Source of the DNA: Desulfobacterales bacterium
GTDB lineage: Bacteria; Desulfobacterota; DSM-4660; Desulfatiglandales; B25-G16
Direction of reading: 5' to 3'
NCBI GenBank assembly: GCA_030672485.1
Contig: DAOVGH010000039.1
Location: 1-5,519, forward strand
Length of the DNA: 5,519 nt
Shown: one piece after another, positions 1-4,687 of the stretch
Layout of the letters: the number at the start of each line of letters is the position of its first letter
How positions within the stretch are numbered: position 1 is the first letter of the stretch
The notes under the pieces: generated by a model
What the model saw: only the letters and a program-made list of their open reading frames with translations
Databases searched by the model: none
Told to the model about the DNA's origin: nothing
Program-made: the position numbers and the translations under genes

Positions 1-88
1 TTTGTAATGTTCCTGTCATATCCCCGTTAAATCTTCTTTTTGACTATCTTTTCACCCCTGTTTACAGCATATCCTACACCTTTTCGGT

Positions 89-123
89 AAAAAAAGGGCT
101 AGCAACAAAAACCGCTAACCCTT
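89..123 (-). terminator. Intrinsic terminator after tRNA-Phe
   Basis: Read on the minus strand, a 10-bp stem (AAGGGTTAGC at 123-114 pairing with GCTAGCCCTT at 103-94, one G-U pair) closes a 10-base loop. It runs straight into a T tract (95-89). It lies 11 bases beyond the 3' end of tRNA-Phe, so it probably ends the tRNA transcript and any transcript coming through from the zinc-ribbon gene. Stem and T tract are directly visible; the role is inferred. Confidence 0.85.
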
Positions 124-134
124 AACTGCCTTGA

Positions 135-207
135 TGCCGAGACGCAGAATCGAACTGCGGACACGGGGATTTTCAGTCCCCTGCTCTACCGACTGAGCTA
201 TCTCGGC
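135..207 (-). tRNA. tRNA-Phe (anticodon GAA)
   Basis: The complement folds into a full cloverleaf: acceptor GCCGAGA/TCTCGGC with discriminator A, D arm GCTC...GAGC, anticodon stem GGGGA/TCCCC around the loop CTGAAAA (anticodon GAA, phenylalanine), and T arm CGCAG-TTCGATT-CTGCG. The 3' CCA is not encoded: the next three bases on the minus strand are TCA. It starts 35 bases after the zinc-ribbon gene stop. An extended -10-like TGATATGTA lies in that gap but is weak, so co-transcription with the upstream gene is possible. Confidence 0.97.
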
Positions 208-242
208 TTAAACACGCTCTCAATCCTTACATATCAAAACCA

Positions 243-809
243 CTACTTGTTGGAATCGTCGTCTTCATCAAAATCGAGTTTGAGGTCCAGATCTCCCAAA
301 TCAACATCTAACTCTTCCGATTCCTTCTCGGCCTCTTCCTTCCGAGCACTTTCTTGATCTCCACCTTCCTCGAAACCCGGTCCCTCATCTCCAACTTCTT
401 CTTCAACACCCCCTTCTGCAACCTCCTGACTAACATCATCAGAGAGAAGATCCATCTGTGCTTCTTTATCATCATCGGAAGAACCAAGATCACCTAAGTC
501 TAGCTCAGCCTCTTCACCTGGCTCTGACATAGGTGCCTCATCTAGATTAATATCCAATTCCGAACCATCATCAAATATTTCGTCACCCTTCAGCTTCATA
601 TCTTCAGCGCCCTTTCCAATTGGTTCTGGCACACTAAGTTCAACGCGGCTATCATCGAGATCACCAGTCAAGGAGCCTAGGAGAGAAGGCGGATTGGGTT
701 TAATAGAGAAGATGTTCAACTTAGCCTTTTCTGCTGACATATCCTTGCCACATCTGGGACAGCTCTCCAGATAATCAAAGACAATATACTTACACTTAGG
801 ACATTTCAT
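243..809 (-). CDS. Zinc-ribbon protein with long acidic tail
   Basis: Predicted 188-residue protein of unknown function. Residues 3-20 hold two CxxC knuckles (CPKC at 3-6, CPRC at 17-20), a compact zinc-ribbon expected to bind one zinc. A basic/proline segment (about 35-50, PNPPSLLGSLTGD) follows. The rest is very rich in Asp, Glu, Ser and Gly, has no predicted fold or membrane segment, and ends in repeated leucine-aspartate stretches (ELDLGDLG, LDVDLGDLDLKLDF). The same architecture, including the motif after the ribbon, is one I recall from Desulfobacterota hypothetical proteins. I chose the ATG at 809 over the one 24 bases upstream because it has GGAG five bases before it and puts the first CPKC at residue 3, as in the family. 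There is no DNA-binding motif beyond the ribbon; an adaptor or interaction role is only a guess. tRNA-Phe lies just downstream. Confidence 0.8.
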   Translation of the reverse strand: MKCPKCKYIVFDYLESCPRCGKDMSAEKAKLNIFSIKPNPPSLLGSLTGDLDDSRVELSVPEPIGKGAEDMKLKGDEIFDDGSELDINLDEAPMSEPGEEAELDLGDLGSSDDDKEAQMDLLSDDVSQEVAEGGVEEEVGDEGPGFEEGGDQESARKEEAEKESEELDVDLGDLDLKLDFDEDDDSNK

Positions 810-870
810 AATAACTCCATTATAGCAAAACAATTAAGAGAAAATCCATCTACTTAGGTTGTACATAAGG

Positions 871-890
871 ATTTATAATAATTTATAATA
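871..890. repeat. Tandem repeat, 2 x ATTTATAATA
   Basis: Two exact copies of the 10-base unit ATTTATAATA lie side by side. They cover the spacer and -10 region of the putative promoter of the zinc-ribbon gene, so a change in copy number would change promoter geometry by about one helical turn. This may be no more than low-complexity AT-rich DNA. Confidence 0.7.
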
Positions 891-898
891 ATTGTCAA
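872..898 (-). promoter_or_regulatory. Putative sigma-70 promoter of the zinc-ribbon gene
   Basis: On the minus strand a consensus -35 TTGACA (898-893) is followed after 15 bases by TATAAA (877-872), between the end of rnhA and the start of the zinc-ribbon gene. The -35 is perfect but the spacing is short, and a 10-base tandem repeat fills the spacer. There is no clear terminator after rnhA, so read-through from rnhA is also possible. Confidence 0.45.
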
Positions 899-939
899 GC
901 AATTAAAACTAAATAGATCTTGAATCTCCATCCACCAAT

Positions 940-1395
940 TCACCCTCTCACATTCTCCCTGATTACTTGCCTGGCCAGTTTATCACATCTCTCATTTTCA
1001 GGATGCCCTGCATGAGCCTTTACCCACCGCCACTCTATCTGATGCTGTTTGCTTAGCAGCAATAATCTCTGCCAAAGGTCCCTGTTTAAAACCGGCCTTC
1101 TCTGTGAATTTAACCAATTTCTTTCCAGCCATGAATTGATCCAGATGGTGATTCCCTTGAAAACGTAATTGGAATCTGTAAATACCCTAACCTGTGAAGG
1201 CCTCTTAAGTGTCTCCAAGCCCTCTATCACAGCCATAAGCTCCATCCGGTTGTTGGTTGTATGTGGACAATAACCTGATATCTCCTCCTCCCGTGATCGA
1301 TATCTTAGTATGGTGCCATAGCCTCCTGGTCCGGGATTACCAAGGCAGGCACCATCGGCAAATATTTCCACTATCTTACTCTCATCTGTCTTCAT
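940..1395 (-). CDS. rnhA: Ribonuclease HI
   Basis: Cytoplasmic endonuclease that cuts the RNA strand of RNA/DNA hybrids (R-loops, Okazaki primer remnants) using divalent metal. The 151 residues match the usual length (about 155 in E. coli). The acidic catalytic set is intact: D14 in the FADGACLGNPGPGGYG block, E52 in NNRMEL, D74 in FTDSNYV and D138 in HPENERCDKLAR. The catalytic-loop H128 (VKAHAGH) is also present. All are shifted by exactly four residues from E. coli D10/E48/D70/H124/D134. The Trp-rich handle region (W85-W108) is also present, so this is the classical bacterial type with the hybrid-binding handle. The start ATG has only a weak purine stretch (AGAGA) upstream. It is divergent from rmuC, with a 322-base gap, and is followed by the zinc-ribbon gene on the same strand after 130 bases. 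Confidence 0.97.
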   Translation of the reverse strand: MKTDESKIVEIFADGACLGNPGPGGYGTILRYRSREEEISGYCPHTTNNRMELMAVIEGLETLKRPSQVRVFTDSNYVFKGITIWINSWLERNWLNSQRRPVLNRDLWQRLLLLSKQHQIEWRWVKAHAGHPENERCDKLARQVIRENVRG

Positions 1396-1484
1396 CTAAC
1401 TATCTCTTTTTATCACTTCTGCTTTTCCCTATTCTCAGGCTCATTAAACAATGTGTTACATCATATCGTCTCTTTATATCATAA

Positions 1485-1721
1485 ATTTCAGAAAAGTTTG
1501 AATCCTATTTCAAGCCGGGGAAAGAGAATTCATCAGAGAGCAAGGCAGGTCATCTTTTCAAGGAAAGCATTTCTGGACTTTTATGTGAGAAGTATCAGAC
1601 TAAAGAAAATGGCGGAAAGGTTTATGTCTGGATATCGAAAAAATTTCCATTTCCCGCAAAAATGAAATATAAAGATGGCATGATAGAATACAAGAAACAC
1701 CGCTTCAGGAGGATTCCATGA
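1485..1721 (+). pseudogene. Probable 3' remnant of LolA/DUF4412-like gene
   Basis: In the 322-base gap between rnhA and rmuC there is a 78-codon open frame that begins just after an in-frame TAA (1482-1484). It has no ATG, GTG or TTG start until near its end. It reads as protein: ISGLLCEKYQTKENGG, then KVYVWISKKFPFPAKMKYKD, then GMIEYKKHRF. The pattern of a Cys-Glu-Lys-Tyr, a charged turn, a 'V-W-I-S-K' strand, 'FP-K' and a final 'D-G-x-I-E-Y-K' strand is what the C-terminal beta-sheet of LolA/DUF4412-type periplasmic proteins looks like. The signal peptide and N-terminal half are missing. The TGA overlaps the rmuC ATG as ATGA, typical of translational coupling. I read it as a decayed or truncated gene that formerly preceded rmuC. 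An active small gene with a rare ATT start is less likely. The family call is by eye. The rest of the gap (1396-1484) shows nothing clear. Confidence 0.35.
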
Positions 1722-2893
1722 ACTGGCTATATGCTCTTACAGCACTGGTTATAGGATTTGTGCTTGCTCTGCTAGCTGCATTTTTATTGAGATTCATACA
1801 GGCAAAAACAGCCCGGGAGCTTGCTGAAGAATTATTCCACGAGAGTGAGGCTCAAAAGAAGGCAAGCATTGATGCAATAATTGAAAATATAAAGGCAAGC
1901 TTTGGAAGCCTTTCCCTTGATGCATTATCAAAGTCAACCGAAGAATTTCTAAAGTTGGCCAAAGCCCGTCTGGAATCAGAAAGGGAAATCGGTGTTAGGG
2001 AATTGGACGCAAAAAAGGGCCTGATCGACCAACAATTGCAACAGATGACATCGAAACTCGACGATGTCTCCAAACTGATGAAAGAGCTCGAAAAGGACAG
2101 AGTAAAAAAGTTTGGAGAACTTGCAAGTCACCTTAACACAGCTACCCAACAGACAATGGCCTTACGCGAGGCATTGGCAGGTACAAAGGCAAGAGGTCAA
2201 TGGGGAGAAAGAATGGCAGAAGATGTCCTGCAGGCAGCAGGTTTTATTGAGAATGTAAACTATTTCAAGCAAAAGACTATCGACGGAACTGGTTCACGAC
2301 CGGACTTTACATTCCTCCTTCCTGAGGACTTGAAACTCAATATGGATGTCAAATTCCCCTTAAGCAACTATATCAGGTTTCTCGAAACTGACCTAGAATC
2401 AGAAAGGGTCAAATTTCGAAGCAGCTTCTTGAGGGACGTCAAGGCCAGAATGAAGGAGGTTACCACCAGGGAATACATAAATCCCGAGCAGAATACTGTT
2501 GACTACGTGCTTCTTTTTATCCCCAATGAACAGATCTATTCCTTCATTCATGAACAGGATAGCTCTATCCTTGATGAGGGATTGAGAAACAGGGTGATCT
2601 TTTGTTCCCCTATCACTCTCTTTGCGGTTCTTGCCGTGATCAGGCAGGCTGTGGATAATTTTGCCCTGGACAAGACATCCAGTGAGATACTATCGTTGTT
2701 AGGTGTATTCAAAAAGCAGTGGGATGAATTCTTAAAGAAGCTAGAATTGTTGGGTAAGAGGATTGACGATACACAGAAAGAGTATGAATCACTGACAACG
2801 ACCAGGCGTCGACAACTCGAAAGGCCTCTCAGCAGGATTGAGGACCTGAGAATACAGAGGGGATTACCAATCAGACTTGATGAAGACGGATAG
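1718..2893 (+). CDS. rmuC: DNA recombination protein RmuC
   Basis: 391-residue RmuC-family protein, thought to limit DNA rearrangement at inverted repeats, probably as a membrane-tethered nuclease-like protein. Residues 4-27 form one N-terminal membrane helix (YALTALVIGFVLALLAAFLL). Residues about 30-155 are a long charged coiled coil. The C-terminal part is the RmuC domain with a PD-(D/E)xK-like fold: GQWGE at 160-164, RPDF at 194-197 and DVKFPL at 210-215, giving candidate metal ligands E164, D196 and D210 with K212. The family blocks FIPNE (267-271) and CSPITLFAVLAVIRQ (296-310) follow, then a second coiled coil (330-370). Length fits the family. The start is firm: AGGAGG at 1707-1712, five bases before the ATG. 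The ATG overlaps the stop of the upstream remnant frame. It converges with the next gene, leaving 7 bases and no terminator between them. Confidence 0.95.
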   Translation: MNWLYALTALVIGFVLALLAAFLLRFIQAKTARELAEELFHESEAQKKASIDAIIENIKASFGSLSLDALSKSTEEFLKLAKARLESEREIGVRELDAKKGLIDQQLQQMTSKLDDVSKLMKELEKDRVKKFGELASHLNTATQQTMALREALAGTKARGQWGERMAEDVLQAAGFIENVNYFKQKTIDGTGSRPDFTFLLPEDLKLNMDVKFPLSNYIRFLETDLESERVKFRSSFLRDVKARMKEVTTREYINPEQNTVDYVLLFIPNEQIYSFIHEQDSSILDEGLRNRVIFCSPITLFAVLAVIRQAVDNFALDKTSSEILSLLGVFKKQWDEFLKKLELLGKRIDDTQKEYESLTTTRRRQLERPLSRIEDLRIQRGLPIRLDEDG

Positions 2894-2900
2894 GGTGGCT

Positions 2901-3368
2901 TTAGATGTTTTCCATAGCCCCGTATGCGCCCTGAATTCTATCTCGAAGTATACAACAGAGTCTTTCCAGAACCTTAAATCCGAACTGAAAATTACCGAGC
3001 ATCATCTCCCTCAGGGCGAGACCCTCAATAACAACTACCTTTGTAGGTTTCCTGCATACTGCAGATGACAACAAAGTGTGAGCCTTTCCAAGGAGGGTTG
3101 ACCAGCACCCCAAAGCCCTTCCTTTGCCCAGAAGGCTAATAATTACATTTCCCTTGCGTGTACCTAAATCGACAGATCTTTCCAAGAATACATGCCCCTC
3201 GGCGATTATGTAAAGCTTGTCCCCGAAATCTCCCTGGTTAAATATATTCTCTCCAGCCTCATACGTCTCAACATGACCAAGGCTAGCTATCTTTTCAATC
3301 TCATCCCTATTCAATCCCCTAAACAGCTCGCAATTCTCTAACACATCCACAATCTGTGACCGACCCAT
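2901..3368 (-). CDS. Cyclic nucleotide-binding-fold (CRP-like) protein, no HTH
   Basis: 155-residue single-domain protein. Residues 10-140 match the CAP effector-domain beta roll: L15-FRGLNRDEIEKIAS, then YEAGENIFNQGDFGDKLYIIAEGHV (36-60, the conserved 'G-x-x-I-x-x-x-G-D-x-x-D-x-x-Y-I-I-x-x-G' pattern), and a closing helix at about 117-147. There is no C-terminal helix-turn-helix, kinase or transporter domain, so it is not a CRP/FNR regulator as such. The phosphate-binding cassette is altered: where nucleotide binders have FGE and later R-[ST]-A, this has LGC (86-88) and LSSAV (100-104). The Glu and Arg that hold the ribose and phosphate are therefore absent, and cAMP/cGMP binding is doubtful. 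The start ATG has AAGG seven bases upstream and a consensus -35 further up. Converges with rmuC. The likely role is sensing or scaffolding in an unknown partner system; the partner is not visible here. Confidence 0.85.
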   Translation of the reverse strand: MGRSQIVDVLENCELFRGLNRDEIEKIASLGHVETYEAGENIFNQGDFGDKLYIIAEGHVFLERSVDLGTRKGNVIISLLGKGRALGCWSTLLGKAHTLLSSAVCRKPTKVVVIEGLALREMMLGNFQFGFKVLERLCCILRDRIQGAYGAMENI

Positions 3369-3401
3369 AGTATTACCTTATCATTTTGAATAATTACCTG
3401 T

Positions 3402-3447
3402 TTTTACGTCTAATTTATGGGGATCATACAAATATGTCAACGTAAAA
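3402..3447. repeat. Inverted repeat TTTTACGT/ACGTAAAA around promoter
   Basis: TTTTACGT (3402-3409) and its exact complement ACGTAAAA (3440-3447) are 30 bases apart. One arm touches the outer edge of the -35 of the CNB-fold gene and the other covers its predicted transcription start. A regulator binding both arms could loop out or occlude the promoter. Chance cannot be excluded for AT-rich arms. Confidence 0.5.
3412..3440 (-). promoter_or_regulatory. Putative sigma-70 promoter of the CNB-fold gene
   Basis: On the minus strand a perfect -35 TTGACA (3440-3435) is followed after 17 bases by TAAATT (3417-3412, 4 of 6 matches). This predicts a start near 3405 and a leader of about 36 bases carrying the AAGG ribosome site. 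The arms of an 8-base inverted repeat flank it. The position is right for the gene ending at 2901. Confidence 0.5.
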
Positions 3448-3469
3448 TAAAGGAGCAGCTTCCTTGATA

Positions 3470-3497
3470 TTTATCTCTGCTTACGGTAAGCTATAAT
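3470..3497 (+). promoter_or_regulatory. Putative kdsB promoter with palindrome in spacer
   Basis: A perfect -10 TATAAT (3492-3497) has a weak -35 TTTATC (3470-3475) 16 bases before it. A better TTGATA at 3464-3469 is 22 bases away, too far. The spacer ends in a 13-base palindrome, GCTTAC-G-GTAAGC (3479-3491), that abuts the -10 and could be an operator. The predicted start near 3504 leaves a leader of about 43 bases before the kdsB TTG. Confidence 0.55.
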
Positions 3498-3546
3498 GGA
3501 TCATTGGGAAAACCAAATTGAACATCTCTAAACCACAGGATAGATC

Positions 3547-4299
3547 TTGAAAGTAGTTGCCTTTATCCCTGCAAGGTTTCACTCAAAACGCTTTAAGGGA
3601 AAGCCGCTAGCCCTGATAGCGGGAAAACCCATGATTCAACATGTATACCAGAGATCCAGAAAGTGCCCTGAGCTGGATGAGATATATGTGGCGACCGATG
3701 ATCTTAGGATTTATGAATGTGTTATAGGATTCGGTGGCCAGGCCATTATGACAGGGGAAGACCACCTGTCAGGAACAGACCGTATTGCTGAGGCGGCGGA
3801 AAGGCTTGATCTTGCGGATCGAGACATAGTGGTCAATATACAGGGTGATCAACCTATTTTTGAGCCATCGATAATATATGACCTCATAAGGCCCCTTAGA
3901 GAAGACCCGAAAACCCCCATGTCTACAATAATGTGTAAAATCAGGGATGAACGACAGCTGAATGACACCAATAACGTAAAGGTAGCTGTTGATAAAAATG
4001 GGTATGCATTATATTTCTCTCGTCTCCCTGTACCTTTTCGTCGGGATCAAGAATCGAAGATTGTGTACTATAGACACCTGGGCTTTTACGCGTATTTTAA
4101 GGAGTTCTTATTGACATTCACGAACCTTCCGCATGGCTTATTGGAGGAAGCCGAGAAACTTGAACAATTACGGGCGTTAGAACATGGCTTTAAGATAAAG
4201 GCAGTTGAGACTGCATTTGATTCCTTTGACGTAGACACGCCAGAGGATATAAAAATAGTCGAGCAAAAACTCTTCCAACTAAAAAACCCCGAGTTATGA
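3547..4299 (+). CDS. kdsB: CMP-KDO synthetase (3-deoxy-manno-octulosonate cytidylyltransferase)
   Basis: Cytoplasmic enzyme that activates KDO with CTP to give CMP-KDO, the donor for the inner core of lipopolysaccharide. The 250 residues match the family (248 in E. coli). Nucleotide-binding IPARFHSKRFKGKPL is at 7-21, then GKPMIQHVY (26-34), ATDD (49-52), SGTDRIAEA (75-83), NIQGDQP (97-103), YALYFSRLPVP (153-163), RHLGFYAY (176-183), EKLEQLRALEHG (203-214) and DVDTPEDI (228-235). D101 and D230 are the expected magnesium ligands. The usual GDEP is GDQP here, a variant I believe occurs in related bacteria. The start is a TTG with AGGA six bases upstream. An in-frame TAG at 3541-3543 rules out any longer form, and the next ATG would lose the CTP loop. 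The last codons lie inside a terminator hairpin, with the stop in its loop. Confidence 0.97.
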   Translation: MKVVAFIPARFHSKRFKGKPLALIAGKPMIQHVYQRSRKCPELDEIYVATDDLRIYECVIGFGGQAIMTGEDHLSGTDRIAEAAERLDLADRDIVVNIQGDQPIFEPSIIYDLIRPLREDPKTPMSTIMCKIRDERQLNDTNNVKVAVDKNGYALYFSRLPVPFRRDQESKIVYYRHLGFYAYFKEFLLTFTNLPHGLLEEAEKLEQLRALEHGFKIKAVETAFDSFDVDTPEDIKIVEQKLFQLKNPEL

Positions 4300-4309
4300 A
4301 CTCGGGGTT
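4281..4309. terminator. Bidirectional terminator overlapping kdsB stop
   Basis: A perfect 11-bp stem, AACCCCGAGTT (4285-4295) with AACTCGGGGTT (4299-4309), closes a 3-base loop that contains the start of the kdsB TGA. On the plus strand the trailing tract is poor (TTCTCTG). On the minus strand the stem ends in GGGG followed by six T (4286-4281), a textbook intrinsic terminator. It therefore ends kdsB imperfectly and is better designed for a transcript coming from the minus strand. Confidence 0.85.
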
Positions 4310-4414
4310 CTCTGTGGTGTCCGGAAATGCCGTTACCTAAAATATATTTTCCTCTTTTCTCCTAACTTTTCTTTAGGAAAAACCATTTAAGTAGCGAACG
4401 AGCACCCCAGACCC
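4281..4414 (-). ncRNA. Predicted sigma-54-dependent small RNA
   Basis: This RNA is inferred from three signals on the minus strand: a sigma-54 element at 4440-4426, a predicted start near 4414, and a hairpin with T6 ending near 4281. The transcript would be about 134 nt. It has no coding frame worth naming: the longest ATG frame near its 5' end is 9 codons and starts at or before +1. Inside it CCTAA (4377-4373) can pair with TTAGG (4365-4361) or, as CCTAAA (4377-4372), with TTTAGG (4341-4336), which would be alternative folds. The stretch between is purine-rich (AGGAGAAAAGAGG). I do not recognise it as a known RNA family. The last 19 or so bases are antisense to the kdsB 3' end. The existence of the transcript is inference. 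Confidence 0.45.
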
Positions 4415-4425
4415 ATTTCTATATG

Positions 4426-4440
4426 GCAACTACTGTGCCA
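4426..4440 (-). promoter_or_regulatory. Sigma-54 (RpoN) -24/-12 promoter
   Basis: On the minus strand, CTGGCAC-AGTAG-TTGC: TGGCAC at 4440-4435, five bases, TTGC at 4429-4426. The published consensus is YTGGCACG-N4-TTGCW. All invariant bases (GG at -24, GC at -12) and their 10-base spacing match; only the optional G after CAC and the W after TTGC differ. The downstream start should be near 4414. It points away from tadA and toward the terminator at the kdsB end, with no protein gene between. Confidence 0.65.
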
Positions 4441-4512
4441 GTTCTCCTTGAATAAAATTATTATGTAATTACAACAGGTTACAAAAATCCCCTATCCGTT
4501 CTTGCCTTGATT

Positions 4513-4530
4513 TGTGTTAATCTTAACACA
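4513..4530. promoter_or_regulatory. Perfect 18-base palindrome, candidate activator site
   Basis: TGTGTTAA-TC-TTAACACA is a perfect dyad of two 8-base arms. Its centre is about 107 bases upstream of the predicted start of the sigma-54 transcript, the usual distance for a bacterial enhancer-binding protein site. It also overlaps a possible sigma-70 -10 (TAAGAT, minus strand) with TTTACT 17 bases before it (4548-4543), so it could instead be a repressor site. The palindrome is certain; the role is inferred. Confidence 0.5.
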
Positions 4531-4687
4531 GCCCTACGTGAAAGTAAAACACAGTGCGCACGAGGGCATGGTTTGACAAGGCACTATCAAGTTGACTGTC
4601 TGGCGAGGAAATGCTAACTGGTAACCAAAGGAAACAATATTCGGCATTCCCTTTTCAGTAATACGCCATGAAGGAACAAGATCGATT

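Larger units (their letters stand above)
4310..4687. other. Gene-free stretch between kdsB and tadA
   Basis: No frame on either strand looks like protein. It contains, on the minus strand, the predicted small RNA body, its sigma-54 promoter and an upstream palindrome. The part from 4531 to 4667 shows no clear promoter for tadA: TTGACA at 4573-4578 and TTGACT at 4592-4597 both lack a credible -10 at the right distance. tadA expression is therefore unexplained by anything I can see. Confidence 0.5.

Noticed and set aside
1..19. Minus-strand ATG at 19 with GGGG upstream, reading MTGTLQ off the window edge
   Set aside because: Only six codons are visible; too little to support a gene.
819..824. 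Perfect extended -10 (TGCTATAAT) on the minus strand just before the zinc-ribbon gene
   Set aside because: It would start transcription about 2-3 bases before the ATG at 809, making the GGAG ribosome site useless, and there is no -35. Probably chance.
1453..1665. Plus-strand 70-codon frame from GTG
   Set aside because: No ribosome site and no recognisable motif. It overlaps, out of frame, the more protein-like frame at 1485-1721.
2877..3068. Plus-strand frame after rmuC
   Set aside because: Antisense to the cyclic-nucleotide-fold gene; no motif and no ribosome site.
4520..4548. Sigma-70-like promoter on the minus strand, TTTACT-17-TAAGAT
   Set aside because: Only 4 of 6 matches in each box. 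It lies within the palindrome and would give a longer form of the same predicted RNA. Kept as an alternative, not as a feature.
4603..4616. Plus-strand TGGCGAGGAAATGC as a sigma-54 site for tadA
   Set aside because: The distance between the GG and GC elements is one base too short, and TTGC is replaced by ATGC.
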